A DNA stretch of 64,000 bases from Rhynchopus euleeides (lineage: Eukaryota > Euglenozoa > Diplonemea > Diplonemida > Diplonemidae), in contig OY723321.1 in the NCBI GenBank assembly GCA_963210315.1, forward strand, positions 186,001 through 250,000. Direction: 5' to 3'. The stretch's first letter is position 1. Each line of letters begins with the position of its first letter. The position numbers and the translations under genes were made by a program. The notes under the pieces are model-generated. The model was given only the letters and a program-made list of their open reading frames with translations, was not told where the DNA came from and did not search any database. Shown piece by piece: positions 1-11,156 of the stretch.

Positions 1-3000
1 GGTGCCACATCCCGTCGGAGCAGACGGAGGCGCCCGGGCTGGACACCACATGGATGGGGTCGGCGAGGAGCTCGTGCTTCTCGGTGTAGGCGAGCACCCC
101 AGCCCTAGCATACAGCACGGAGCCTCGTGTGGCGGAGCCCTCCCACGCCGCAATGGGGTGGGTCCCGGAGCAGTTTGGGATCAGGACAAACGCCGACAGC
201 TCGACCCCCGCCCCGCGGAGTGGGGCGCCCCTCCCGGGGTACCACCGCAGGGCGCCGCCACCCGCAGTGCGGTTGGCGGGGAAGCTGCAGAGCACACCAC
301 CACCAACCCCAGCAGCGGCCCCCTCCACCCCGTAGCTGTAGGAGGGGTGCCTGCCGGCACCGCCTGCATCGGTGAGGGGGTCTGACGACGACACATTCCA
401 GGCGTTGCGCCACCCAGGGGTTTCGCCTGCAACACCCCCGCAGACAGCGAGGATGCTGCGGCGGAGGGGTGGCGCGATTTCCTCGAGGGCCTGGCCTGCA
501 CGGCCTGCGTGGTTGGGGTCGCCCGTGCTACTGCTCGCCGCGACGTGGTGGCGGTTGTACACCCTGATGTTGTGGGCATACCCCGCAAGCCCCGAGGAGG
601 TCTGGTGGATGGACCCTCCGAAGGCAACCCGCTCCCCTCCGCGTGACCAGGGGTGTATGCCAGCGGAGTGTGCCACCATCGTGTTGTCGATGTAGAGGGT
701 GAGGACGCCGGAGCGGGAGAGCGTCGCCGCGACGCTGCGCCACACGGTCCTCCCGGCGATGGAACAGAGAGGGTAGGCCGCAGTGGTCCGCACCATGGCG
801 GTGGACCCCTCCCCCCTCCCGCTGGAGTAGAACAGGTTGCCGTAGGCGTCGAACCCGACGCTCTGCCTCCGGGAAGCCGCGTCGCTCCACTCAACGAGGA
901 ACATGTCGTTTCCATTCGCCCCCGGGGTGGACGCGCCGCTGGCCTGCGTGCCGCAGGGCCTCCCCAGCATCACCTCCGCCACAACGGTGAATTCAAACGG
1001 CCTCTGCTGGAGAGCCGTGTCGTGGAAGCTCACGGCGAAATACTCTGGGATGGCACCCGCTGTCCCGAAGTCGCAGAGCCCGAAGCCCGGGTCGGAGTGG
1101 GGGAGGCTGTGGTCCACCGGGCGTGTGACTGAGTAGTTTAATGTGTCGTAGGAGCGGAACACGCCTGCCGCAGGCAGGAGCTCCGCACAGAACCTCGAGG
1201 TCAGACCCCCTTGCTGCAGGGCTGGGGTCGGGAAGTGCACCGTGGTGTTGGCGGTGCCCGGCGCGAAGCTGCACGATGGGAAATTCCCCTCGTCGTTGTG
1301 GACCCGGCACCCTTCGCTGTGTGCCGCAGAGAGGGGGAACTGCACGGCGCGGCAGTTCGCCGACGCGAGGCAGCGGCGCCGGCACTCCTGCAGCGACACA
1401 CCCTCCATCTCGTAGAACCCCTGGTCACACCGCCCGACCCTCTCCACCCACAGGAGCCCCGCTGACACCTCCTCGAGTATCTCCTCATATGAGAGAGCAG
1501 AGCCATACACAGATATGTCGGCAAAATCAGAGTAAACAGGCCCTTTGGTGAACGACCCGTTAAACACATTGTCAAACGGCAGCCCGAAGGAGATGTGCTC
1601 CACAAAGGAATCGGGGAGGTCGAGAGGCGTGCTGCCGTTGGCCTGGGGGACCTGTGTTGGGAGGAGGTCGTAAAACAGCCTCGCCTGGACACGGTTTGCA
1701 GGGATGACCACAGCGTGGTGGTGCCACTCCGTGTCGCACATCGAATATGTCTTATCCGACACGGCGGACTGCGAGGCGCCGTATGCTGCAGGGGAACCCT
1801 TTGTGAAACGCATCTCCATATCAGCCTGCAGCAGCGCTGAGGCACACCCCATCTCGTTCACCACTGAGAAGTTCACCGAGAGACCCTCATGGCACTCGCC
1901 ACAGCGGAGGCGTTTGCTGTCAAAGATTGAGGAGTGGTTGCATGTATTCTCTTCAAAGAGCGTGATTTCAACCGAAACCCCTTCTGCTGAGGCAGACCCT
2001 TCAGGCCCCACGAGGGAGATCTTGGCATAGGTCTGGGTCTGGTTGGCGGCAGAGCACGGAGGGGCCCACAGCATACACTCATCCATAGGGTATGCCGGCG
2101 ACCTCCAGCCTGTTGTGTTGGTGCAGCGCGCCTCCCCGCATGGGGTGAAGGAGGCGGATTTGACGGCCCGGGCAGACCGCGGGGAGGACCCTTCAAAAAG
2201 CCTGGGGGAAAACCCCTCCCCGCGGTACTCCAGCACGGTGGAATCGGATTTTGCCATGGTGAAGTAGGCAGCCCCGCCCTCCGCCTGGCAGCCGATCGCA
2301 TCGGATTCCTCGTCGGTGTTACGCCTCGCCCACATCAGCACGGTTATCCCTGCCGGCCTGTCGAACAGGTCATTCCCTTGGGATTCCTCGACATGAAGCC
2401 TCGCGATCCCCTTCATCGAACAGACCTCCTGATTGAGGAACCACGGGTCAAACTCAGTTGAGAACGCGGTTCCCTCCTCCGAGATAGAAAGCTGCCTCCC
2501 CCACCCGGAAACATCCCCGGTGCTGCCGTGGCAGGTCTTCAGCAGCAGCGAGGCAGACGCGGGTGTGGGTTTGGGCGAGAGAGGCCATAGCGACCGCACC
2601 CCATCCCGCGACCCTGCCCCCCGAGGTGCGGCGATGGCGTCTTGATGCAGCTGGGAGGTTTCCCCACCCGAGCTCCGCCGGCGTGACTCCCCGAAGACCT
2701 TTGTAGACCGCGCCGCGGCATTCACCTCCGCAGGGGTGAGGATCGCAGAGAGCAGCATCACATCGTGCATCTCCCCCTGAAACGCTGCGCTGGAAACCCC
2801 CGCATCCGGCTTGACACACCCGAGTGTCGTCTCCCCAAACAGAACCCCGCCCCGGGAGACCTCGGGGATAAACCTGGCACCGCCCTCCGTCACCTCGGAG
2901 GAGAATGCGTTAAATTCGGGCCGGATTGTCACCAGATTCACCCGGTTTCCGTTGATATACATCGCCATGTCATTTTGGTGGCTGAACGTCACGGCGATGT

Positions 3001-6000
3001 GCGTCCAGTCCTGCCCTGCGCAGAGGTTCTGCACGCCTCTCCCCTGAGGGGCGGAGATCCGGGACCTCCCTGAGGCATCCCTCTCACGGAACACGGGGTA
3101 GAAGTGGCGGGAGATGCCCAGCGTTGCCTCTGCCTGATACGGCATCCCCTGCGAATCGGAGCCCCAGGCCCCGCGGAGGGACAGCAGGGCGCCCAGGTCT
3201 GCAAAGTCCTCTCCGATGTTGAGGCTGTAGCCGTGTTTGATGTTGCTCCGGAGGGTCGAGGTGGACGTGTCGCTCCCGGTGGCAAACTCCTTGTCAAACC
3301 TGCTGCAGGCCTCCCCCGCAGCAGGGCTCCCCTTGTCGATTCGGACCCAGGCGGAGAAGGTGAAGCCCATAGGGCGGACGCCCAGGTTGGGGAGGGTCAT
3401 GCAGGACTCGCCAGACCCGTCAAATTCACACCCGCCGTGCAGCCCGCGTGTCACACCGGAGCCGATATGCTCGGGGGGTTTTCCAAAAATCCCAGAAAAA
3501 TCCTCCTCAATTCCTGGTTCACCCTCTGAGTCCAACCCCCTATCAGAGCTGGGGCGGGTCGCACAGTAGTGCCCTACGATGTTGGAAACCCGATGCGACA
3601 GCACCTCCGCAAGGGGTGTGGCCCTGCCACCACCACCACCACCACGCACCGCCCTCTGTGCAATACCTGTCACCTCCTCAGGAGTGAAGAGGACCCCCCG
3701 GTGGACCTGCAGGTCTTTGATATGGATCGAATTCCCGTGCCACTGCCCTCTGTCATACCGGCCCCCGATCCGCGCCTCCAGGGGGGAAAATGGGAGGCCC
3801 TCCGGCATGAGATCTGCCGGGACACGCCTTCTGTAGGTGAGGATCCCGTCGAAAAACACGTTGAAATGCCGATCCGGCGACACTGTCACAGCGAGGTGCC
3901 TCCACTTGGGGTCCCCACAGCTCGTCTGGGTCCATCTCGCGTTGGCGTAGGGCACCCAGGCCCCCGAAAAGACATCCCCTCCCGAGGTTCTGTAGAGCGC
4001 AATGTGCGGGTGGTCTGCAGTTGAGCCATTCCTGGAGAGGTCACGCCACCCCAGGAGAGCCCCCAGCGCTGCCTGCGTGGTGTTCCCCGGGGCACCGCAG
4101 CCCCGGGGGAATCTGACAAACGCCGCGACGGAGAAGGGGTAGTTCAGGGTGTAGGCACCCCCAACCGCGACAGACCCGCCCCCGAGGTTGCAGTAGCTCT
4201 TCGGAGGGGGCTGTGTGGGGTTCCCACCGGGGAGGGCGGCCGTCCCCCGGCCCCCCGGCCTGTCGGAGGAGATGGTGGCTCCGCCGTCGGGCACCCCGTC
4301 CCCTCTGTAGATGGATGCGTCCTGAAAGCTGCTGCCGTCGGCGCACCACTCTCTCACCAATGAGGAGGGCTGTGAGTCGGGGATATTGGGGTCGGCGACA
4401 TTCGCTGCGCGGAACATCTTCACATCGTAGATCACTCCGGTGAAGGCCGAGGGGATGGTTTCCCCATCGGACCCCACCCGCAGGGTGTCGAATGAGCGGA
4501 GGGGGATGTACTCCTCTGAGATGAACTCTGCGGCCTTCACCCCGTCGACAAAAATTTGGAAACCTCCCATGCTGTGCACGCCATGTGTGAAGGTGAGGCG
4601 GATGTAGTACCACACCCCTGCCTTCAGCTGGAAGAGTGTCTCCCCAAAGTTCTCCGACCCGTCATACCCAGCGCGGAGTCGGAAGGATGCGAGACGCAAG
4701 GAGAACCTCGACCCCCATCTCAGAAGCACCGCATCGCCCGACAGAGGGTGCCTCGGAAGCACCCAGAGGCTGAGAGTGCCGGGGATAAAGGCAGTCTCAT
4801 AGCGGATGGTGTTCTCCGTGACGTTCACCCCAGGGCTCAGCCCTGGGAAGGCACATCCAAATCGGCGGTGGCTGGTAGACCCATCCCCCGAGGAGGAGGA
4901 GGAGGAAGCCCCGTTCAGCCGAAACGCCTCCCAGAGCTCAGCTCGGGTGGCAAGCGTGGGTGCCATAGGGGCGGTGGTGCCCGTGAGCCGGGCGACATCC
5001 CCGCCGTCGGGGCGGACCTGCGACGCCTGCGACAGATCAGCAGGATATTTTCCGTGCCACGGGGTGGTGTGTGTGGTGCCCCCCCCCGTCGGGCCCGACC
5101 AGCCAGAGGCAGACGGGACAGACCCGCCTTGGGGGCGGGGGTCCTCCAAGGGTGACTCGTCAGGCCCAGCGTTGCAAAGGGCGAGCGCCGGGACCTGCTG
5201 CTGGCGGAGCTGGCTCCGCTGGAGGTAGACCGCGATATGCCCTTCAGTTCCCGAGAGTGCAGGGTGAACCATGTTGGCGTTGGGGCCGAGGGGTGGCTCG
5301 CCGCAGGGTGGGCCATCCCCGCCTGGTGGGGCGGCGGAGGCGAGCGGTGGCGAGTTGCGGCAGAGGCATTCGGTGGTGTTGCGGCTGCCATCCCCCCCGG
5401 GGGCGGACCGCATCAGCCCGAAGTGGGAGAACCCGCTGCAGGCTGCGGAGCAGCCATCCAGGCTCCCGGAGGACTCAGAGTTGAAAGCCGACACCCATGC
5501 GCCCAGGGCCTGCTCGCGCTGCTCGTCCTCTGCAGAGTAGAGCCCGCGGTGCCTCCCAGACTCCACGATGTTTGAGTACCGCCTGGTGGAGGCGGCGGTC
5601 TCCCAAGAGCTCGTCGGGACGCTGACCGACTCCACGGTGTCCTCAAAGAGGAAGCACCCGACAAAGGCCCCAGGGCCCTGCCGGGAAGCAGTTGCCTCAC
5701 CTCGGAGGCGGAGATCCGAGGGTGGGTTGGGGAGGAGCCCGGCAGCGAGGTGCTGTACCTCGGCTGCACAGAGGAGGCCGTTGTAGATCCGCACGTCGGA
5801 TAGTGTGATGCGGCTGTTTTGGTCCGGGTTGGCGGAGATGCTGTGGGATGCCGTGGTGGAGGAGAGGGAGGTTGAGACGGTGTAGTTCAGCGGTGCATCG
5901 CTCCCATCGATGAAGACCCGGAGGAAGTCCGCAGAGGTTACGGTGTGGTGCGACTGAACCACGGCGATGTGATGCCAGAATGTGGACACCGCCCTGGTTG

Positions 6001-6349
6001 CAGCCACCGCTGCAAGGGTGCCCTGGATATACACCTCCACCGCACCCTCGCTGTCGAGGGCGAGGCTCCAACCCCCGTTGTCCGTTGTAATGGAGAGCAG
6101 CGTCGCATTGCCCTCCGCACGCACCCACAGCGAGACGGACCGCGACTCCGTCACATTCGCCGAGGTTGACACAGCGGTGCCCCGCAGCCCCGCCCGCCCC
6201 TCCAGCTCGTCACCCTCTAAAGGCCCCGCGGTGGTCACAGCGCCCCAACCCACCACCTCGGCTGCAGGGTGGGGGCCATATAGGGGCAGACGGACCCCCA
6301 GCACTGCCGCAAGCACACCGCTCGCTAGGCAAGCGCTGAGGGATAGCAT
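1..6349 (-). CDS. Large secreted LamG-like / WSC / PAN-like ectodomain protein, 3' end beyond window
   Basis: One uninterrupted minus-strand frame of about 2,116 codons starts at ATG 6349 and is still open at base 1. I checked frame phase at seven sites along its length and found no intron. The first ~25 residues (MLSLSACLASGVLAAVLGVR) look like a signal peptide. A concanavalin/LamG-like beta-sandwich unit recurs at roughly residues 70-200, 525-680, 740-885, 1000-1200, 1335-1625 and 1780-1935. Each unit has a '-SLWVR-/-FSAWVR-' strand and a 'W-HIAV ... VFIDG/YING' strand, typical of Laminin_G_3. A WSC-like Cys module lies near residues 224-330 (GCFLFEDTV ... CSAACSGFSHFGL ... ECLC) and a PAN/apple-like Cys cluster near 1638-1680. 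NxT/NxS sequons are frequent. Inferred role: cell-surface or secreted carbohydrate or matrix binding. A membrane anchor, if present, lies outside the window. Domain calls rest on motif reading only. Confidence 0.85.
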   Translation of the reverse strand, partial: MLSLSACLASGVLAAVLGVRLPLYGPHPAAEVVGWGAVTTAGPLEGDELEGRAGLRGTAVSTSANVTESRSVSLWVRAEGNATLLSITTDNGGWSLALDSEGAVEVYIQGTLAAVAATRAVSTFWHHIAVVQSHHTVTSADFLRVFIDGSDAPLNYTVSTSLSSTTASHSISANPDQNSRITLSDVRIYNGLLCAAEVQHLAAGLLPNPPSDLRLRGEATASRQGPGAFVGCFLFEDTVESVSVPTSSWETAASTRRYSNIVESGRHRGLYSAEDEQREQALGAWVSAFNSESSGSLDGCSAACSGFSHFGLMRSAPGGDGSRNTTECLCRNSPPLASAAPPGGDGPPCGEPPLGPNANMVHPALSGTEGHIAVYLQRSQLRQQQVPALALCNAGPDESPLEDPRPQGGSVPSASGWSGPTGGGTTHTTPWHGKYPADLSQASQVRPDGGDVARLTGTTAPMAPTLATRAELWEAFRLNGASSSSSSGDGSTSHRRFGCAFPGLSPGVNVTENTIRYETAFIPGTLSLWVLPRHPLSGDAVLLRWGSRFSLRLASFRLRAGYDGSENFGETLFQLKAGVWYYIRLTFTHGVHSMGGFQIFVDGVKAAEFISEEYIPLRSFDTLRVGSDGETIPSAFTGVIYDVKMFRAANVADPNIPDSQPSSLVREWCADGSSFQDASIYRGDGVPDGGATISSDRPGGRGTAALPGGNPTQPPPKSYCNLGGGSVAVGGAYTLNYPFSVAAFVRFPRGCGAPGNTTQAALGALLGWRDLSRNGSTADHPHIALYRTSGGDVFSGAWVPYANARWTQTSCGDPKWRHLAVTVSPDRHFNVFFDGILTYRRRVPADLMPEGLPFSPLEARIGGRYDRGQWHGNSIHIKDLQVHRGVLFTPEEVTGIAQRAVRGGGGGGRATPLAEVLSHRVSNIVGHYCATRPSSDRGLDSEGEPGIEEDFSGIFGKPPEHIGSGVTRGLHGGCEFDGSGESCMTLPNLGVRPMGFTFSAWVRIDKGSPAAGEACSRFDKEFATGSDTSTSTLRSNIKHGYSLNIGEDFADLGALLSLRGAWGSDSQGMPYQAEATLGISRHFYPVFRERDASGRSRISAPQGRGVQNLCAGQDWTHIAVTFSHQNDMAMYINGNRVNLVTIRPEFNAFSSEVTEGGARFIPEVSRGGVLFGETTLGCVKPDAGVSSAAFQGEMHDVMLLSAILTPAEVNAAARSTKVFGESRRRSSGGETSQLHQDAIAAPRGAGSRDGVRSLWPLSPKPTPASASLLLKTCHGSTGDVSGWGRQLSISEEGTAFSTEFDPWFLNQEVCSMKGIARLHVEESQGNDLFDRPAGITVLMWARRNTDEESDAIGCQAEGGAAYFTMAKSDSTVLEYRGEGFSPRLFEGSSPRSARAVKSASFTPCGEARCTNTTGWRSPAYPMDECMLWAPPCSAANQTQTYAKISLVGPEGSASAEGVSVEITLFEENTCNHSSIFDSKRLRCGECHEGLSVNFSVVNEMGCASALLQADMEMRFTKGSPAAYGASQSAVSDKTYSMCDTEWHHHAVVIPANRVQARLFYDLLPTQVPQANGSTPLDLPDSFVEHISFGLPFDNVFNGSFTKGPVYSDFADISVYGSALSYEEILEEVSAGLLWVERVGRCDQGFYEMEGVSLQECRRRCLASANCRAVQFPLSAAHSEGCRVHNDEGNFPSCSFAPGTANTTVHFPTPALQQGGLTSRFCAELLPAAGVFRSYDTLNYSVTRPVDHSLPHSDPGFGLCDFGTAGAIPEYFAVSFHDTALQQRPFEFTVVAEVMLGRPCGTQASGASTPGANGNDMFLVEWSDAASRRQSVGFDAYGNLFYSSGRGEGSTAMVRTTAAYPLCSIAGRTVWRSVAATLSRSGVLTLYIDNTMVAHSAGIHPWSRGGERVAFGGSIHQTSSGLAGYAHNIRVYNRHHVAASSSTGDPNHAGRAGQALEEIAPPLRRSILAVCGGVAGETPGWRNAWNVSSSDPLTDAGGAGRHPSYSYGVEGAAAGVGGGVLCSFPANRTAGGGALRWYPGRGAPLRGAGVELSAFVLIPNCSGTHPIAAWEGSATRGSVLYARAGVLAYTEKHELLADPIHVVSSPGASVCSDGMWH

Positions 6350-7133
6350 CAGCAGAGAGAGCAGAGGTAGGGGAGGGAGGGAGGGATATGGGGTCGGACC
6401 CTCTGCCCCTGTTGGAGGGGGGGGTGATGGTGCGATAGAGTGTGGTGGTGCGATAGAGTGTGGCAGTGCGGTGGTGGGAAAGGAAAGCAAAAGGGGGGGG
6501 GGCTGGTTGGGGGGGGGGGTGGGGAGCGGCAGCTTCAGAGTCGGGTCGGTTCATGTAAGGGCAAAAAAAATAAACTGGGAAAACTGCAACCGAAACGGGT
6601 CACGCTGTGCACCACTGCACTGTCACCGCCCCACCCCTCCCGGCCCACACCCCCCCCCCCCTCCTCCCCTCACACATGCACCCCCGGCAGCACATTCGGA
6701 GGAATCTCGGTGTTGCTGCCGGCACTGCGTTGCAGATGATGTTAACAATAGGTAACCGGTTTCAAGTGTTCTAACGAATAGCGGGGGAGGGGTGGGTGGG
6801 TGGGTGGGTGGGTGGCAGAGCTTCGGGGCAACATGAAGCAAAAAGCAGCCCCGTACCCGCCACGGGGGGGGTAGCTTTGCCTTTGCAATGGGCTTTTGCC
6901 GAGGGCTGGCTTGAAGTGTGGACAACCATTAGACTCCCACTCCACCATCCACCCACTCCCACCCGATTGAATTCAGAGAGGCGGTGCAGTCCTTATTATG
7001 GAGCTTCGTCTCCCAACCTCCTCAACGATGTAATTTTTTGTTGAACGAATTTTTGAATGATTGTTTCTGTTTCTGGGATTGATTTCTGTATCATTCGGTG
7101 TCAGCAGTGAGGGTTTTTGCTGAGGGGGGGGGG
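6350..7133. other. Intergenic spacer upstream of the LamG-like gene
   Basis: No convincing coding region. It holds long G tracts (about 6488-6520), a C tract (about 6649-6663), a GGGT/GGTG repeat (about 6790-6812) and an A/T-rich patch at about 6565-6580. The proximal part should contain the promoter and 5' leader of the minus-strand LamG-like gene, but I can name no specific element. Confidence 0.5.
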
Positions 7134-8767
7134 CAGTGTTGTTAGAAACCGAGTTTTAAACATTTTAAACGTTTTAAAGTTTAAAACGCCGTTTTAAATT
7201 ATTTAAAATGGGGTTTAAAACGGGGTTTAAAACGGCAAAAACCCCTGCAAAATATAGGGGGAGACTTTTCGATTTTTTTTCTGGAACCCAAAATTGGTCG
7301 TTTTGGGCCATCTGAGGCCATCTTCGGCAAAAAAATCCAATTTTGAGGCTCCCTGGGGGTCCCAAATGGGTGAACAAATTCCCTGTGTGAAATAGCCTAT
7401 TGCAGGCCTTTTGAGCATGATCAGGCAAACACAGCTGTGTGGCAGGGCTTTCTGCGAAAATTCGCCTCCTGGTGAAGTGGGCTACTTTTCACTCTCCATT
7501 CACCCTGGCCTCAACCCGTTCCTCTGCTCACCCTGACGCAAGCTCATGCCCTCATCGTTGACAATCACCCAGAAAAGATTCAGGATGGTACAGTACAGAC
7601 TCGGGTGCACGAACGATCCAACGGTGGTGCCTGTTTGACTTGCTGGTGTATGGTTGATCATTGCTTGTTCCGTACATTTCGCTTTCTCAGCGCCCCCGCC
7701 TTCACCGAAACCCGATGCCCCAACACGAGCGGTGTGGCGCCCGTGGTACTGACCCCTTCGGACCTTAACTCCAGCGGTAGCCGCCGGTTTCTTCAAAGAA
7801 ACTCATCGATGATGTCCCCCCAGAGTGCAGGTTCCTGCTGCCTACCCACGATCATTAGGGTGCCGAGAGAATGGCTAGGTGATCAATAATTGTCCCAAAC
7901 ACTAGCTTGGCAACAGCCAGAGCAACCCCAGGTGGGGCGCAGCCGAGTGCTGCAACCATCGTTCTGACAGCAACAACATCACCTGGCTGTCTTGTTGAAC
8001 ACAGCCGTGATGAAGCTGGCTGCACTTCCTGTTTGGAGTTCGTCGGGATCCGTTCTGCAAAAGTGAAAGTTGGAGGCAAAGAATAGATGACGAGGATGGT
8101 TACGCCTTTTGTAGGCTTCTCTCGATCAGAGAAGTCGGGCGTCCATAGGAGAGTAAAGGGAATACAGATATGCTCCTCTCAAAGAGGGGCAGGCCAAAGG
8201 TAGGCTCCAGGTGGCAACTGGAACTGTGCAACTTTTCCAGAAGGTGCTTCCAGGACTGTCGAAGGAGCTGGTGGAGTTCGCTGGGTCCATTGCCATCCCC
8301 ATCATGGTGATCCGGCCTTCAACCTGCGACTTTGTATCATGGATTCAGCTCAAAAGGGTGCACATCGAGTGATGCAAGATGAAGATTCGACACTCCAGAA
8401 ATATGCTGATGTCAAACTGCATTATTCCTGAGAACAACGGAGGGGGTGTGCCAACTGATGCCGGTGCGATTGATGCAACCCTCACCACAACGTCAGTGCC
8501 ACCTATTTTCCACCAATAATGTGTCCGCTGTGACAGGAATGCAGGAATAATCACCCAGAATATGAGCTGGGGGGCCTCAGGGGGCATGGAAAATTTTTTT
8601 TGGCCGAAAATGTTTTTTTTTGGTGTGAAAACACCACAGAAACGCCCTGTTTTAACCCCCGTTTTAAACTCCGTTTTAAATTAATTTAAAACGCGTTTTA
8701 ATTTAAAACATTTAAAACATTTAAAACGTTTAAAACGTAAAGTTTTAAATGGGGGCTAACAACAATG
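7134..8767. mobile_element. Probable hAT-like element with TTTAAAAC subterminal arrays
   Basis: Ends match as inverted repeats, CA(G/T)TGTTGTTAG. The left copy starts at 7134 and the right copy ends at 8767. Immediately inside both ends lie dense arrays of TTTAAAAC/GTTTTAAA words (about 7153-7225 and 8648-8748) in inverted arrangement. Both flanks are G runs, so an 8-bp GGGGGGGG duplication is possible but not informative. The CA-start terminal repeat is hAT-like. The interior has only short broken ORFs, none recognisable as a transposase, so the copy is probably non-autonomous or decayed. Confidence 0.6.
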
Positions 8768-9180
8768 GGGGGGGGGGCGGGGGGGGATGTGATCGGCTTG
8801 AAAATAGAGACCGCTCAGAAGCAGCATCGTGGTCAGGCACACACCCCTCCCCCCCTCCACAAATTCCCTTCTTCCTGCTGAAAGTTATGGGGGGCGGGGC
8901 AAAGATGAACAGAATTTAGATGGTATTTTCCAGGGCTGTTCCTAACTGGGGGGCTTGTTCCCCACTTTCAGGATTCTGAACTTTTTTTCTAAGAATTTTT
9001 GTAAGGGGAAAAAAGTTTTTTTCTAAGAATTTTGTTAGGGGAATTTTTTTCTAAGGTTGTTTCGCAGAGGAAAAAACTTTTTCTAAGTTTTCCCCAGTCG
9101 ACAGGGCGCGCACAAGGATGGAAGGGAAGTCTGTCCCACGTACCGTTCGCCTTGCTGGCCAACTGGAGAGCCAGACGTTC

Positions 9181-9402
9181 ACTACCGTGGCCTCCGGCGG
9201 CTGGGGGGCTCCGCCCCCCAGACCCCCCTGTGGCGTACGTCTCGTACTTAAGTCCTTCGAATCCCATCAAGTCGGGGTCCAACCACTCCAATCGCCTCTG
9301 AGGACGCAGCCAACTCGCACAGAATCTGTACGCCCACACGAACAGATGTTCGCGACCGTGGCCTCCGGCGGCTGGGGGGCACCGCCCCCCAGACCCCCCA
9401 GG
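9181..9402. repeat. Dispersed CCTCCGGCGGCTGGGG module, copy 1
   Basis: Two same-orientation units (about 9183-9230 and 9354-9402) each contain CCGTGGCCTCCGGCGGCTGG followed by a GGGGCTCCGCCCC-type palindrome. About 120 bp of conserved spacer separates them. The same two-unit module occurs in the hAT-like elements at 20, 23 and 42 kb. Confidence 0.8.
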
Positions 9403-9425
9403 TAGCGTGTGCCCGTCCATCTATC

Positions 9426-9579
9426 TCACTTCTCCGGGTACAGTGCAGCATAGGAGGTCAGCGCCGCATCCATGAAGCGCTTCTTCGAAGCCTGACTGAC
9501 ATCGGACAGGAGGTCGGGCTTCCTTACCTGGGAGGTACACTTGCCGCGTTCGCGACATGCGTGACACGCGACACGCTAC
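9426..9579 (-). pseudogene. Terminal coding fragment carried by the hAT-like element
   Basis: A TTTCAG acceptor-like site is followed by 154 nt of open frame ending in TGA (stop 9428-9426). The peptide begins with a CHACRERGKC cysteine motif and ends SYAALYPEK. The 41-43 kb copy has the same 154-nt frame with only substitutions, which suggests past protein-level constraint. It could be the last exon of the element's transposase. Sequences upstream contain stops in both copies. Family unknown. Confidence 0.45.
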
Positions 9580-11156
9580 CTGAAACGTGAGTGTGCCTTG
9601 CTAACACGGGCATTTCAACGGTCTGCCGACGACCGTTCCCCAAACCAGTAGACCAGCAGTTTTGGAAAATTGGAGAGATCATCCTACTGCGCTGAATATG
9701 GTGCGCACCACTGCAAAAATCCCCGGGAGCTTTTGGGCTTTCAGACCTGAAGGGGCCAGCAGGTGGGTGGCGTCGGGAGTGGCAGCTTTGTAACTGTCCT
9801 CCAGCTGCTGGCATGTCCAGCTCTGCGAGAGTGCCAAGGTGTATTGAGTCCCTGCGGAGCACAACCCCCGATGAGAACGAGTGCCAGATGATCCTCATTC
9901 ATTTTCAGCTGTAACGCGCATGAGGGGCACTCTCTGCCGCAAGCATCTCTGGGCATCACTCGAGAGCTGTCACATGATGACGCGGAGAGAAATCAGAGAA
10001 AAAGTCCCGCCTGACGGGCACGCGCCTGGAAACTGTGGGGGGGCGAGCAAAAAATCCCTTGTAAAAATTCTTAGAAAAAACCTGGTTCCCCGACCCAAAA
10101 AACCTGGAAAAAGGGCTCGTTCCCCGCCCAGGCCTGGTATTTTCCCTTTCCTTTTTTTTCGCGTCATGCGATGCCTGCATTGCGTTAAGCCTTGCGGTTT
10201 CGCCGTGTTTGCATCGCACGCAGTTGTCCCGCCCCCCCACCGCCACACGCCGACACCCCCCCCCCCCACCCCACGACGGAGAGGTAGCAAAGTCGAGAAT
10301 ACCAAGGGACATAGCCGACCTCCCTTCTCTCTTCACTTAAGTTCTCCTCACGCGTCCCGACGAGGGAGGTGGGGGGGGGGGGGGGGGCGGAGGGAGGGCG
10401 GTAGGGGGGGAGGGGGGTTTAGTGAGAAGACGTAGACAGTGAGGCAGCAGCTTTGCCATTCTGAACAAGAGTGAAACACGAGCTGGAGGGGGGTGTGGAA
10501 CCACGGGGGGATATGATAGGGATTCAGTATTAGGGGAGAGGGGTGGAAATCAGCCTGCCGCGTTGTGTCCAAAGCATGGCAGGTCGGTGTGGCATCTCAT
10601 AACTTGTTGCCTGGCGCGGGTGTGGCTCGTCATTTCGCGTGAGATACCGCGGAATCCATCATGTGTGTTGTCGAAATGTAAAAGAGTGGTTAGTCTCAAT
10701 ACGCGAGAGATCGGGTTCTCGAAAACGAAAGGGGGGTGGTGTCGGGAGCGTTGCATTCGTCGTTTGAAAAACGGAGATTTTCTTCCGATAGACGGTGGAT
10801 GTGTTTTTGTCCATTTCCTTTGCCTTTTTACGAGGCCACCCCGAGAAGCCGAGACCCTATCTGGCACGTAGTATTCCGAAAGCAAATCTCACCACCCACG
10901 CAGGTGATGAGTCTACTGTAGAGAGCAGGGAGGTAAGGCATTGGGACGACGGTCTTTCTTTCAGACAAAGACCTGCGAATAAATGATTCATAAAAAAAAC
11001 GCACGAAAAAAAAATATGGGAAGCGCTCAAATCACCGCCCCACCACTGTGAGTTTGTTTTGATCTGCAAAAGGGCCAGTGGGGTAATACCGCCTGGTCGA
11101 ATTCACACCATCTCAAACCATTTCACAAAATTTCACAAAAAATAGCAAAATTTCGT

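Larger units (their letters stand above)
8931..10136. mobile_element. hAT-like element, 1.2 kb, with perfect 8-bp target duplication
   Basis: The element is bounded by CAGGGCTG at 8931 and CAGGCCTG at 10136. It is flanked by the direct 8-bp repeat GTATTTTC at 8923-8930 and 10137-10144, the hAT signature. It is an inverted, shorter relative of the element at 41146-43849: the arms rich in TTCTAAGAA words, the module with CCTCCGGCGGCTGGGG and the coding fragment are all shared in reversed order. It lacks the ~1.3 kb that the longer copy carries between its SalI-like GTCGAC site and the TTTCCTCTGCG arm. One terminal coding fragment is still open (9426-9579). Confidence 0.85.
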
